Shown here: in pieces, positions 9,701 through 17,577 of the stretch
How the letters are laid out: every line of letters starts with the position of its first letter
Numbering within the stretch: position 1 is the stretch's first letter
Made by a program: the position numbers and the translations under genes
The notes under the pieces: generated by a model
Seen by the model: only the letters and a program-made list of their open reading frames with translations
What the model was told of the DNA's origin: nothing
Database searches by the model: none
From: Truepera sp.
GTDB lineage: Bacteria; Deinococcota; Deinococci; Deinococcales; Trueperaceae
Assembly (NCBI GenBank): GCA_032027045.1
Contig: JAVSMU010000001.1
Location: forward strand, 2,604,945-2,668,944
DNA: 64,000 nucleotides
Direction of reading: 5' to 3'

Positions 9701-9974
9701 CGCACGGCTCGTCGCCCCTAAGGTTGCCGGCTTGGCACTGGTAAGGCTAGCCGCAACTCACGCTTCAGCGAGGCAGCATACTCGTCGACATGCGCAGGAG
9801 CTCCTAAGGGCCGAAGGGGCGCCGTTCCCGCCCCCGGCACAGGGCGAGGCCCCGTTCGCGCCCCGGCCGGGTCCGCACTTAGCGGCAAAGCAGGTCCTCA
9901 AGCTGGCGAAGGAACTCGAGGTTCGCCTCCGCGCACCGCTGGAGGCGGCGGAACCGACGCCCTTGCGCGCCTGA
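6756..9974 (+). CDS. SARP/BTAD-STAND transcriptional regulator with TPR-like C-terminus
   Basis: A 1072-residue signal-transduction ATPase. Residues about 1-90 look like the winged-helix DNA-binding part of SARP/AfsR proteins (RQKPLLLLAYLAVEG...LSELFWP). Residues about 90-215 fit the bacterial transcriptional activation domain. An NB-ARC-type NTPase follows with Walker A GLGGTGKS near residue 257 and Walker B AVLILDNFEHL near 327, then GLPLAVELAGAL and a winged-helix segment. The last 450 residues are helical repeats of TPR type, the usual sensor part. I chose ATG 6756 because a -10 box lies 5 nt before it; an upstream in-frame ATG at 6702 lacks support. Ligand and targets are unknown. It diverges from the rRNA operon and precedes two lipoprotein genes it might control. 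Confidence 0.85.
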   Translation: MRLRTLGGLGLPGGGFRRQKPLLLLAYLAVEGPRDRRYLSELFWPTAANPRQSLSVALSQIRHHLPQAVHVDGFTLSTRLACDAVELKEAAADGDSGRVVELYGGTFLAGVDIPERGVELEEWLFLTRELLALRAQRAFVSEGERELAAGRHAYAARFAERAVSLGTDAVDADADLLRRLHRLLLVTDNPRAAPVKKEAEAMGLPLEVGGEAGLEGVGTRPTAHNVARLSSPLVGRTSELEEIDSLLLAGTRLLTVTGLGGTGKSRLVEALATRLAHSGRYDRVHFVALESASEAAEVPARIAAAMGTTLSGRDPVSVLAQQLVADRAVLILDNFEHLTAAAAGIMALLDGCPGLNIVVSSREPLGLPAESFYPLGGLGLPSSVEAVSSEEEGSEAVDLFLLTARRYDPRFGLDEAGAQAVFRICHLVTGLPLAVELAGALMRVIPPTDLARELEADLDALVSVQRDTPSQKAALRLTFERSWKLLTDEQRAALAGCSLFRGGFTRDAAARVLGMDLRTLKGLMDRALLQRRGNRYDLHPLVRQYAAEKLDAEAAAGEWRSRHAEHFSEQLAAKRSSYQRAGERSAFEELDRESANIRAAWEWAAAARRHDLLDEMAYMLYGYLAARLRREELTHLLTIGLDSVEAGSLVAARLTTYLAKHSTPDQPAKAQALLESALTIARHEESDGDVGMILSALGLALIYQREFGAARRALSEAVPLLEHHDDGRSLGGCLSNLGFATKEYGTVLSLYDRAITACRRAGNISDLAKIIYNRAILVAGIFGDYAGGVAGMAEALELEHENAARTSMLCHMHSFSALFLIQLGDLDSAREHHAKARRLVEERQPWEEHKFKLDIDDWVHGHMLFARGNVAEAVAFLDAIDLPTTRDHELIAWSAFFARDQARVRHFHALAKEAVGTQAVEFEAPELQAFSLLLGAADAVLDAAARGEPSGASVDAVAPLVSALELITRFMLVPYAFDAFVLARLVAPKVAGLALVRLAATHASARQHTRRHAQELLRAEGAPFPPPAQGEAPFAPRPGPHLAAKQVLKLAKELEVRLRAPLEAAEPTPLRA

Positions 9975-10047
9975 CCGTCCGCTGTCAATCAAGCCTGTAG
10001 GCCGCCAACTGGACGCAACACCAGCGTCTTGCCCGACACGGGGGCGT

Positions 10048-10077
10048 AAGGCGAGGGCGCGTAAGGCGAGGTGGCCT
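10048..10077 (+). repeat. 15-bp direct duplication
   Basis: GGCGTAAGGCGAGG is followed at once by GCGCGTAAGGCGAGG in the 225-bp spacer before the lipoprotein gene. Apart from this the spacer shows only a ribosome site (AAGGAG) just before ATG 10200. Confidence 0.5.
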
Positions 10078-10199
10078 GGGCCATTGTGTAAACGGGAGGG
10101 CCTCCACCGGAGGCATCAACGCGACCGCCGGGCCCGGAAGACCGGGGGCAAGTGCTAGGGTCTACCACAAGTATCCGTACTGTTCGGAAGGAGAAATTG

Positions 10200-11492
10200 A
10201 TGACCCGATCTCGCATCGTCTTTACGTCGCTACTTGCCTTCGCCCTCACCGCATTCTTGGCAGCTTGCTCCACGCCCTCGGCGCCGCCCGTAGGAACTCT
10301 CGTCGTAGCAGTGGCGGGACTACCCAGCGGGACGGCAGGCGCAGTGGTGGTGACAGGCCCGGACGGTTACTCGCAAACCGTCACGACCACGACCACACTC
10401 AAAGTGCCGCCTGGCACGTACTCCATAGCAGTGTCGGAAGCGCGAGGCAGCGATTCCATCGTTCCCCAAGCGTTCGACGGCTCCGCCACCCCGACCAGCG
10501 TCACCGTAGCGGCGAACGACACGGCTACCACAACCGTCAGTTACGCCCTCCGCCCGGGTTCCGGAATGCTGTGGATCCCGCAGTGGGGCGGCTCCTATCA
10601 GGCAGTCGGTTTGGCGCGGAGTCAACTGCTTGCCTCTGGTTCCCCGACACCGGACGTGAGTCTCATGGGTACGACCAATCACGGGGAGGGGATTGCCTTC
10701 GATGGCGAAGGAAATATGTGGGTATCGGACATTATCGGGTACCTCTACCGCTACGACGCGGCCTCCTTGGCCAGTTCGGGCACACCCGCACCCGCAGTGA
10801 CGATCGATGCCACCGCTTACGGCGGCCTCGTGGGCCTGGCGTTCGACGCTTCCGGCAACCTCTGGACCGCCGATTTCTGGAACAACAGGTTGCTCGGGTA
10901 CTCCCCCGCCCAACTCACCGCAGATGGAGCACCCACGCCGTCCGTGGTAATAAGCGCCAACGGCAGTAGTCTTTCGAGGCCCGTCGCGGTTTCTTTCGAC
11001 GGCCAAGGCAACCTGTGGGTCGCCAATCGGGACGCCAGCACTGTCGTGAGCTTCTCCCCTGCGCAGTTCACCGCAACAGGAACCCCCGCGCCCACCGTCA
11101 CGCTCAACACCAGCGGTGGCAGCCTCGAGAGTCCGTACGCTATGGCGTTCGATGCCGGCGGCAACCTGTGGGTCAGCAACATATCAGCCACTGTCGTGCG
11201 CTTCGACGCCGCACAATTGACCAGCTCAGGCAACCCCACACCGGCCGCAACAATCGACCACAGCTCCCTCGGCAATAACCCTCTCGGGTTAGCGTTCGAC
11301 GCCAATGGGGCACTGTGGGTGGGAGATGCTGACACCGCAACGAGCAACCTCCGGCGCTTCGCGAACCCCGGGGCACTGGTGGGAAGTGTGTCACCAACGG
11401 CTGGCGTCGTCATCACCGATATAGGACTAACCGATGGCATGCTCATGGCCTTCAGCCCCCCGCCGGCGAACCTGCCCATCAACACTCCCTGA
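10200..11492 (+). CDS. Lipoprotein with five-fold NHL-like beta-propeller repeats
   Basis: A 430-residue predicted lipoprotein. The signal peptide ends in the lipobox LAAC (Cys near residue 23), so it should be anchored at the cell surface or periplasmic face. After a PEGA-like beta domain (about 33-120) comes a repeat of roughly 52 residues present five times, each with a variant of AFDxxGNLWV followed by AQLTxxGxPTPxVxI. This resembles NHL/SMP-30-type propeller blades; no catalytic residues are evident. AAGGAG lies 7 nt before ATG 10200. Possible roles are ligand or surface-protein binding; no function is assigned. Confidence 0.75.
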   Translation: MTRSRIVFTSLLAFALTAFLAACSTPSAPPVGTLVVAVAGLPSGTAGAVVVTGPDGYSQTVTTTTTLKVPPGTYSIAVSEARGSDSIVPQAFDGSATPTSVTVAANDTATTTVSYALRPGSGMLWIPQWGGSYQAVGLARSQLLASGSPTPDVSLMGTTNHGEGIAFDGEGNMWVSDIIGYLYRYDAASLASSGTPAPAVTIDATAYGGLVGLAFDASGNLWTADFWNNRLLGYSPAQLTADGAPTPSVVISANGSSLSRPVAVSFDGQGNLWVANRDASTVVSFSPAQFTATGTPAPTVTLNTSGGSLESPYAMAFDAGGNLWVSNISATVVRFDAAQLTSSGNPTPAATIDHSSLGNNPLGLAFDANGALWVGDADTATSNLRRFANPGALVGSVSPTAGVVITDIGLTDGMLMAFSPPPANLPINTP

Positions 11493-11640
11493 CCAACCGC
11501 GGCCTCCGTTGCCGCATCCCTCCAGTTCGGCGCTCCCGGACCCCATCCGCGAGCGCCGAGCCTATGCGCCTAGGCGGCCGGTCGCGGGGCAGATACCGCA
11601 AGCCAAAGCGCGTTTAAGTCCGATTTAACGGCCTACCCGC

Positions 11641-11646
11641 TACGCT
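11641..11646 (+). promoter_or_regulatory. -10 box, leaderless start of lipoprotein gene
   Basis: TACGCT ends 5 nt before ATG 11652 and there is no ribosome site between them. The spacing matches other leaderless starts in the window. Confidence 0.4.
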
Positions 11647-11651
11647 TCAGC

Positions 11652-13532
11652 ATGACCAAGCTCCGGCTGCTTCCGCTGCTATTCGTGGCTCTAACGCTCG
11701 CTGCCTGCGGTGGCCCCGCAGCGCCCGCCGGCACGCGCACGATCGATGGCCAGGTCTTGCTCCCGAGAGGCCACCAGCTCGACCTCGCCACGCTCACGGT
11801 GACCACCGTGTTGGGAAGCTTCCCGGTGGCCGCCGACGGCAAGTTCGAGGCCTCCGTGTTGCAGGGGGCCGTTTCGGAAGTGGGCGCAGAGGACGCGGGT
11901 GGCGCGCTCCTACTCCTGGGGGTCAGCGGTGGCGGAAGGCTCGAGTTGTCGCTAACGAGCACCGCCGAGGCGCTCCTTTACTACGCGGTGGGCGGCATGT
12001 GGTTACCCGCCGAGCAGCAAGATCAGGTCAGGGAGCTACTCAAGGGCCGGCCGGAGGCCGCCCCCGTGGCCCGCGAACTCGAACGGCAGTTGCTGGCGGG
12101 AGGCAACGGCCTGGCCGAGCCGGACGCGGACTTGCTGGCTGCTCTCGAGGCGGCGCACGCCAGTCTGTTCGCAGGGGCCGAGCTCACCGAGGCCCTCGTC
12201 GGCCCCGCAACCTGCCGCGCCCAGCTCGAAGCCGCCGGCACGGGTGATACGAGCATCATCATCGAGCCCGCCACCGCCACCCAGGCGGGCGTCCAGGTGC
12301 TGCACAACCCTGCAGGCGCCGGCGTGGTGGCGCAGAACCAGTTGCGCCGCCCGGCCGCGCTTCTGGCCTACGAGGTGGCGTGGGAGGACGCCGATCGGGT
12401 GAGCATCCCGGTCGATCCGCCCGTCTTGGTCGAACGTGTCGAGGTACCGGCTACGAGTCAGCTCGAGCTGCTGCACGCCCTCCTCGACGTCATCACCGGC
12501 GATGCGCCGTGGACCCCGGTCCTGAGTTCACCTCTTAACCTCGTTGGCCACTTGGGCGCCTCACGCACTCACTATGAGCTGATACTGCTGGGCCCGTCCG
12601 CCACCGACGCAGAGTGGCCCATCATGAGAGATGCGCGTTTCAAGGCGCACCACGGCGAGTGGGACGACATCGTGATGGACAAGTCGGTGGACTTGTTCCT
12701 GGGCGAGATGCTGCTGCCCCTGATCGAGATGTACGGCCTCGGACGCTTGGTGCAGTTCGACGCCGCACAACTGAAGCGCGCGCGCGACCGGGTCCGAATC
12801 ATCTACGACAAGCATCTGATGGGGCTCGGCGTGTACCTCACCCAAGGGCAGGTCGGTTACGCGAATGCCCTCAAGTTCATGCTCGAGGAGCTGGCACAGA
12901 ACAAGATGTTCCGCCTAGACATGATGGGAGTGGTGGCTGACGCGCTCTCGCTGAGCGACAAGAACAAGGCGTCCATCGACGCCATCGAGAAGCGCTTGTC
13001 GAGCCGCGCCAGCGCCAGCGCGATCGTTGCGGCGGTGCAGGGCATTCTCGTCAGCGGTGACTTGTCGAAGATCGCCTACGACCTTGCGGGAGCACCAGCC
13101 GTGGTGTCGTGGCAGGCGGAATCGGCACCGGCCCTCTTCGTCCTGACCCCGACCGAGGCACGAATAACGCGCGACATGGCGCAGGCCGAGTTCACCGTTC
13201 GGGCCATCACGGGCGAGAACGGCAACTACCTCTACCGCTGGACGACCAGCGGTAACTACGGCACCATCAGCGACTACCTACAAGACGGCACCACCCTCGA
13301 CACCAGGTCGCCCGAGATCCTGTACACGCACGACTACCCGATCGGCATCACGGCCAATGATGTCGACACAATCATGGTCGAGGTATTCCAGGTCGAGGGC
13401 GGCGCCACGACCATAGCGCCGGACGCCCTGCCGATCGCGCGGTTGCAAGCGTTGGTGCGTGGCGAGGTGGAGCCCCCGTGCATTCCCCACTGCGAGCCCT
13501 TCAACGGTCAAGAGCTGTGCTGGTGCATGTGA
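11652..13532 (+). CDS. Large predicted lipoprotein of unknown function
   Basis: A 626-residue protein with a lipoprotein signal (LTLAAC, Cys near residue 19). I do not recognise the main body. The first 100 residues look like a beta-rich transthyretin/PEGA-type domain; the middle is helical with charged segments; residues about 490-580 resemble an Ig-like or PKD-like beta domain (SAPALFVLTPTEARIT...YLYRWTTSGNYG). The last 16 residues hold four cysteines (PPCIPHCEPF...CWC), unusual in an otherwise Cys-poor protein and possibly a disulphide knot or metal site. It follows the NHL-like lipoprotein in the same direction, with its own leaderless -10, and is closed by a strong terminator. Confidence 0.75.
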   Translation: MTKLRLLPLLFVALTLAACGGPAAPAGTRTIDGQVLLPRGHQLDLATLTVTTVLGSFPVAADGKFEASVLQGAVSEVGAEDAGGALLLLGVSGGGRLELSLTSTAEALLYYAVGGMWLPAEQQDQVRELLKGRPEAAPVARELERQLLAGGNGLAEPDADLLAALEAAHASLFAGAELTEALVGPATCRAQLEAAGTGDTSIIIEPATATQAGVQVLHNPAGAGVVAQNQLRRPAALLAYEVAWEDADRVSIPVDPPVLVERVEVPATSQLELLHALLDVITGDAPWTPVLSSPLNLVGHLGASRTHYELILLGPSATDAEWPIMRDARFKAHHGEWDDIVMDKSVDLFLGEMLLPLIEMYGLGRLVQFDAAQLKRARDRVRIIYDKHLMGLGVYLTQGQVGYANALKFMLEELAQNKMFRLDMMGVVADALSLSDKNKASIDAIEKRLSSRASASAIVAAVQGILVSGDLSKIAYDLAGAPAVVSWQAESAPALFVLTPTEARITRDMAQAEFTVRAITGENGNYLYRWTTSGNYGTISDYLQDGTTLDTRSPEILYTHDYPIGITANDVDTIMVEVFQVEGGATTIAPDALPIARLQALVRGEVEPPCIPHCEPFNGQELCWCM

Positions 13533-13623
13533 TCTCGCCAGAAGTGTAGCGAGCGGACCTGGCAGGTCCTGCCGCGAGAGCTGACCGGAGAACTCCTACC
13601 GCGAGGGCCGCCGGCCGGCCTAC

Positions 13624-13664
13624 CCCGAGTATGCGAGGCGATTCGCGTACTCGGGTGTTCTCTT
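13624..13664 (+). terminator. Rho-independent terminator after the large lipoprotein gene
   Basis: CCCGAGTATGCGA and TCGCGTACTCGGG form a 12-13-bp stem around GGCGAT, followed by the T-rich TGTTCTCTT. It ends the lipoprotein transcript ahead of the LacI regulatory region. Confidence 0.8.
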
Positions 13665-13714
13665 GCCCGTCACACGACTTGCCGGGTACGAGACAAGACG
13701 CCCGACTCAAGATT

Positions 13715-13728
13715 CGTAAGCGCTTACG
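13715..13728. promoter_or_regulatory. LacI-family operator O1
   Basis: Perfect 14-bp palindrome CGTAAGCGCTTACG with the central CG typical of LacI/GalR operators. It lies 65 bp upstream of the -35 box of the regulator gene and is identical to O2, 123 bp away. Confidence 0.75.
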
Positions 13729-13792
13729 GCCACTATGCCAACAGCTGCGCACCCCCTTCCCTGCTGCACCCGAGCCCCCCTCCGTATCCTAG

Positions 13793-13821
13793 TTGACAAT
13801 GGGCTGCGTAATACCTATGCT
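13793..13821 (+). promoter_or_regulatory. Promoter of the LacI/sugar-import operon
   Basis: TTGACA (13793-13798) and TATGCT (13816-13821) with a 17-bp spacer. O2 begins 16 bp after the -10, so a bound repressor would overlap the initial transcribed region. Confidence 0.8.
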
Positions 13822-13837
13822 GCAGGCAACAAGCTTT

Positions 13838-13851
13838 CGTAAGCGCTTACG
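13838..13851. promoter_or_regulatory. LacI-family operator O2
   Basis: Second perfect copy of CGTAAGCGCTTACG, just after the predicted transcription start. Two identical operators flanking a promoter suggest repression by looping and autoregulation by the LacI protein encoded next. Confidence 0.8.
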
Positions 13852-13857
13852 ACCCGC

Positions 13858-13970
13858 GCATCGGCACCCTTAGAGCAGGCACAAGAGCAGGCACGTCGGC
13901 ACGCTAAGGGCAGGCACGCCAAGGGCACCAGCACGAAGGGCACCAGCACGCTAGAGGCTATCGGCACGCT
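13858..13970 (+). repeat. Degenerate GCAGGCAC/GGGCACCAGCACG repeats in the lacI leader
   Basis: The untranslated leader between O2 and the regulator gene consists largely of imperfect short repeats (AGAGCAGGCAC, AAGGGCACCAGCACG, ATCGGCACGCTAG). Nothing else is seen there except the ribosome site AGGAG before ATG 13983. Confidence 0.5.
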
Positions 13971-13982
13971 AGGAGAACCGGC

Positions 13983-14990
13983 ATGAACAGCGGCGACGGC
14001 GGAGGCAAGGAGCGCGCAACCATCGAAGACGTTGCGCGCGGCTCCGGTGTCAGCACCGGCACCGTGTCCCGGGTGCTCAACAACCGCGCGGGCGTAAGCG
14101 CGTCCACGCGAGAACGCGTTCTCACCACCATCGAGATGCTCGACTACCGCCCTGACCACGCGGCGCGGACCTTGTCCAGGCGGCAGTTGAGCATCGGGCT
14201 GAGCCTCGCGCGCGGCGCGCGGCGGCTGACGCCCTTCCTCATGCTGTTCATGGAGCACCTGATAGCGCGGCTCCAACAGGATGGCTACCGCTTCGAGGAG
14301 CTGGAGACGGGGCCCAACGGGTTGCCGGCAAGGCTGCCCAGTGGCGTCATCCTGCACGGCGCCCACGAAGACGACTCACGGCTCGAACTGCTGCTGCGAA
14401 CACAGGTGCCGTTCGTCCTGGTTGGCCGCGCCGCCGGGGTCCGGTGGGTGGCCCCCGACGATCGCCGCGGTGGCCTCGAAGCCACTAGGCACCTCATCAA
14501 GCTCGGACATAGCGACATCGTCCACCTTGGCGGCTTGATGAGCCAGCAGGCGTTCCAGGACCGCTATCAGGGTTACATGCAGGCGCTAAGCGAGGCGGGC
14601 ATCGGTCAGACCCGCGAGCAGTTGCTCGACGGTGAGTTCACCGTCCTGGGCGGCTACCGGGCCGTGCGCCGCTATTTCGAGGCAGGCAACAGCGCGTCCG
14701 CCATCTTCGCGGCCTCCGACGAGATGGCGCTTGGCGCCATTGCCGCCCTCGAGGACCTCGGCCTGAGCGTCCCGCTGGACGTATCGGTCGTCGGCTTCGA
14801 CGACCTGCCCGAGGTCGCCGACGGGCTGGACGTCGCTGGGGGCCTCACGACGGTGCGGCAAGACATAAGACGCATCACCGACACCGCCGTCACGCTTCTC
14901 GACGAGGGCCTCCAAGGCCTGCCCGTCAGGAGCGAGCTCGTTCCTGTGAGGCTTATCGCGCGCGGTACGACCGCGCGGCGAAGGGGGTGA
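13983..14990 (+). CDS. LacI-family transcriptional regulator
   Basis: 335 residues. The N-terminal HTH reads ATIEDVARGSGVSTGTVSRVLN (residues 12-33), followed by the hinge-helix region (DHAARTLSRRQ) and a periplasmic-binding-protein-like effector domain ending in the family motif VSVVGFDDLPEVA. AGGAG precedes ATG 13983. Twin palindromic operators around its promoter imply autoregulation, and the downstream genes for a sugar importer and a glucosidase suggest it senses an oligosaccharide or derivative. The effector cannot be read from sequence. Confidence 0.9.
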   Translation: MNSGDGGGKERATIEDVARGSGVSTGTVSRVLNNRAGVSASTRERVLTTIEMLDYRPDHAARTLSRRQLSIGLSLARGARRLTPFLMLFMEHLIARLQQDGYRFEELETGPNGLPARLPSGVILHGAHEDDSRLELLLRTQVPFVLVGRAAGVRWVAPDDRRGGLEATRHLIKLGHSDIVHLGGLMSQQAFQDRYQGYMQALSEAGIGQTREQLLDGEFTVLGGYRAVRRYFEAGNSASAIFAASDEMALGAIAALEDLGLSVPLDVSVVGFDDLPEVADGLDVAGGLTTVRQDIRRITDTAVTLLDEGLQGLPVRSELVPVRLIARGTTARRRG

Positions 14991-15117
14991 GTGACTGTTA
15001 GCGGAGCGTGACTAGGATCGGCCGTCGACCCGCCAACGTGAAGGGCGTCCGCCCAAGCACGCCCTAGGAACCGGGTGCGCCGGGGGCGCGAGTACCACCG
15101 GAGGTAACAGAGGACTC

Positions 15118-16356
15118 ATGAAGAGACTACTTATTGCATTGCTGGCAACGTTGTTCGCCTTCAGTTGGGCCAACGCACAGACCATCGTGCGCGTCCAAGG
15201 CTACGGCGGCCAGGACCCCGCCATCGTTCAACGCCTGATCGACGAGGTTATCGGCAAGGATCTGGCGGCTCAGGGCATCACCATCAAGTACGAGCCCATC
15301 GAGACCGACTACAACACCGTGTTGGTCAACTCGCTCTCGGCCGGTACCGCCGGCGACGTCTTCTACGTGCCGGGCGAGGTTGCCCCGGGCTTCATCGCCA
15401 CCGGTAAACTCCTACCACTCGAGGGCCTGGTCGACACCAGCGCGTTCATCGACACCCTCAACGCGGTGTTCACGCAGGACGGGCACGTTTACGGCATCGC
15501 CAAGGACTTCAACACGCTCGCGGTCTTCTACAACAAGGACATCTTCGACGCGGCCGGTGCCGATTACCCGAACGCCGACGACGACTGGAACTCCTTCGAA
15601 GCCAAACTGACCAAGGTAGCCGCCCTGAAGCCCGACCTGTACGGCGCCTGCCTGGCCGCCGACACGGCGCGCTTGGGCGCCTTCGCGTTCGCCAACGGCT
15701 GGACGCCCTTCACCGCCGACGGCAAGGCAGACATCACCTCGCCCGACTTCGCGCAAGCGTTCGACTTCTACACGGGGCTCGTCACCAAGGGCGTGGCCGT
15801 GCAACCCGCCGACGTCGGCGCAGGCTGGCCCGGCGACTGCCTGGCACGTGAGCAGGCCGCGGTCGCCATCGAGGGCGCCTGGATCCTCGGCTTCCTACGC
15901 GACAACGCCCCCAACCTGCAGTACGGCGCGACCTTCCTGCCCAAGTCGCCCAACACCGGCAAGAGCGGCAACTTCATCTACACCGTGGCTTGGGCCATCA
16001 ACGCCGACACCAAGGTGCAAGACGCCGCCGTGAAGGTCTTGGACGCTCTCACCAGTCCCGAGGCGCAACAGTTCATCCTCGAGCAGGGGCTCGCCATCCC
16101 CAGCCGCAAGGCCCTCGCCGACAACCCGTACTTCAAGCAGGACACGGCCGAGGCACAAGCCAACAAGATCGTCTTCGAGGGAGCCTCGCACGGCAACGTC
16201 TACGGCTTCCAGTTCGGTAAGGTGGGGACCGACTACATGGGACCCATCAACAACGCCATGACCGCCGTGATGACCAAGGCGTCAGGCTCCGAAGCGGCGC
16301 TCAAGCAGGCCCAGACGGACCTGGACGCCCTCCTGCAGCGCGCCACCCCGCAATAA
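15118..16356 (+). CDS. Sugar ABC transporter substrate-binding protein (family 1)
   Basis: 412 residues with a cleavable Sec signal peptide (cleavage after WANA near residue 20) and no lipobox. It is a cluster B/D extracytoplasmic binding protein of the MalE type: the N-lobe motif AGDVFYVPGE, a family-wide GIAKDFNTLAVFYNKDIFDAAG segment and the late EGAWILGFL motif are visible. It should capture a sugar and deliver it to the two permeases encoded next. GGAGG precedes ATG 15118. A 127-bp spacer after lacI has no operator of its own, so it is probably co-transcribed. No ATPase gene is in this operon; a shared MsmK/MalK-type ATPase elsewhere is implied. Confidence 0.92.
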   Translation: MKRLLIALLATLFAFSWANAQTIVRVQGYGGQDPAIVQRLIDEVIGKDLAAQGITIKYEPIETDYNTVLVNSLSAGTAGDVFYVPGEVAPGFIATGKLLPLEGLVDTSAFIDTLNAVFTQDGHVYGIAKDFNTLAVFYNKDIFDAAGADYPNADDDWNSFEAKLTKVAALKPDLYGACLAADTARLGAFAFANGWTPFTADGKADITSPDFAQAFDFYTGLVTKGVAVQPADVGAGWPGDCLAREQAAVAIEGAWILGFLRDNAPNLQYGATFLPKSPNTGKSGNFIYTVAWAINADTKVQDAAVKVLDALTSPEAQQFILEQGLAIPSRKALADNPYFKQDTAEAQANKIVFEGASHGNVYGFQFGKVGTDYMGPINNAMTAVMTKASGSEAALKQAQTDLDALLQRATPQ

Positions 16357-16375
16357 CGGCGCAAGTCTAGACACC

Positions 16376-16403
16376 GGGAGGCGCCGGCACCGCGGCGCCT
16401 CCC
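16376..16403 (+). other. Intercistronic hairpin after the binding-protein gene
   Basis: GGGAGGCGCC and GGCGCCTCCC form a perfect 10-bp stem with an 8-nt loop. There is no U-run, so it is probably an RNA-stabilising or partial attenuation hairpin that keeps binding-protein mRNA above permease mRNA. Confidence 0.65.
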
Positions 16404-16428
16404 GAAATAGCGGCGAGGGAGGACCGAC

Positions 16429-17577
16429 GTGCGTTCGAGAGGTCGCGAGTTACTGCCGGCGCTCATGTTCCTGCTGCCGTTCCTGATCGTCCTGGCCATC
16501 TTCTTCGTCTACGCCGGCGCGCGGGCCGTCTACTTCTCGTTCACCGACTACGACCTGTTCAACGCCCCCAAGTGGGTAGGTCTCGCCAACTACCGCGCCC
16601 TCTTCTCCGACGACCGGTTCCTGTTGGCGCTGCGCAACTCGCTACTCTTCGCAGCCATCGTCACCACGGTTCAGACCATCGGCGCGCTGCTGAGCGCCTC
16701 GGCGGTCAACCGGAAGGTGCGCGGCATGACCTTCTTCCGCGCCGCCTTCTACATGCCCGCCGTGACGAGCAGCGTGGTCATCACCCTTATCTTTTTGTGG
16801 CTCTTTCAACGCCTGGGCGGCATCAACTACCTGATCACCGCCGTCTCGCGCAATACACCCGTGATCCTTACGTTCGTACTCGCCTTGGCCGTCGTTCAAG
16901 CCCTGCAGGTGGCGCTCGAGCGGAGGCGCCTGAGGCGCCGGCACGGCGCCGACGCCGAACAGCAGGCCCGCTCGGTGGGGGCCCTCGACCCGGCGCTGCT
17001 GGTCGTCTCGTTGGTGGCCGCCATCGTCGTTACCGCTGGCCTCGGGTTGCTCGGGTACGTGGCGCCGCGCGACATCCCGAACGTGGCCATCAACTGGTTG
17101 CAGACGCGCCAGGAGGTGCCGGCCGGCTTCCCGTTCTGGCTGCGCGTGCCCCTGCCGCTCGCGGCCATCATGTTCCAGAACATCTTCACGACCATCCCCA
17201 CCTTCATGCTCATGTTCTTGGCCGCCATGCAGGACGTGCCGCGTTCGCAGTACGAGGCCGCCGCCTTGGACGGCGCCAGCCCGGCGCAGCAGTTCATCTA
17301 CGTCACCATCCCCGCCTTGCAGCCCGTCACCTTCCTCGTGGTCACGCTCGGGTTGATAGGCACGCTGCAGATGTTCGACCAGGTGGCCATCTTCGGCAGC
17401 TCGGTACCCCTGCAGAGCGTCATTACGCTGGCCTACTTCGTCTACAACCGCATGTTCCCCGGGGCGCAGCTTCCCGAGGTGGGCTTCGCCTCTGCCGCGG
17501 CGATGTTCTTGGCCCTGCTGACTCTCGTCATCGTCGCGCTGCAACGCACCGTCTTGCGCTCCGAGGGCGACCGGTGA
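16429..17577 (+). CDS. Sugar ABC transporter permease, MalF type, with insertion
   Basis: 382 residues starting at GTG 16429 (GGGAGG 7 nt before). It is an integral membrane protein of the binding-protein-dependent permease family with the EAA loop EAAALDGASPAQQFIYVTIP that contacts the ATPase. The usual length is about 290. The surplus lies after the third or fourth helix: a basic cytosolic stretch (ERRRLRRRHGADAEQQ) and two extra hydrophobic segments around residues 140-240. Its stop overlaps the start of the next permease (GTGA). Confidence 0.9.
   Translation: MRSRGRELLPALMFLLPFLIVLAIFFVYAGARAVYFSFTDYDLFNAPKWVGLANYRALFSDDRFLLALRNSLLFAAIVTTVQTIGALLSASAVNRKVRGMTFFRAAFYMPAVTSSVVITLIFLWLFQRLGGINYLITAVSRNTPVILTFVLALAVVQALQVALERRRLRRRHGADAEQQARSVGALDPALLVVSLVAAIVVTAGLGLLGYVAPRDIPNVAINWLQTRQEVPAGFPFWLRVPLPLAAIMFQNIFTTIPTFMLMFLAAMQDVPRSQYEAAALDGASPAQQFIYVTIPALQPVTFLVVTLGLIGTLQMFDQVAIFGSSVPLQSVITLAYFVYNRMFPGAQLPEVGFASAAAMFLALLTLVIVALQRTVLRSEGDR

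Noticed and set aside
16572..17573. Upstream extension of the MalG-type permease frame
   Set aside because: The extension overlaps the MalF gene in another phase; the GTG at 17574 gives a normal permease N-terminus and a GTGA overlap.
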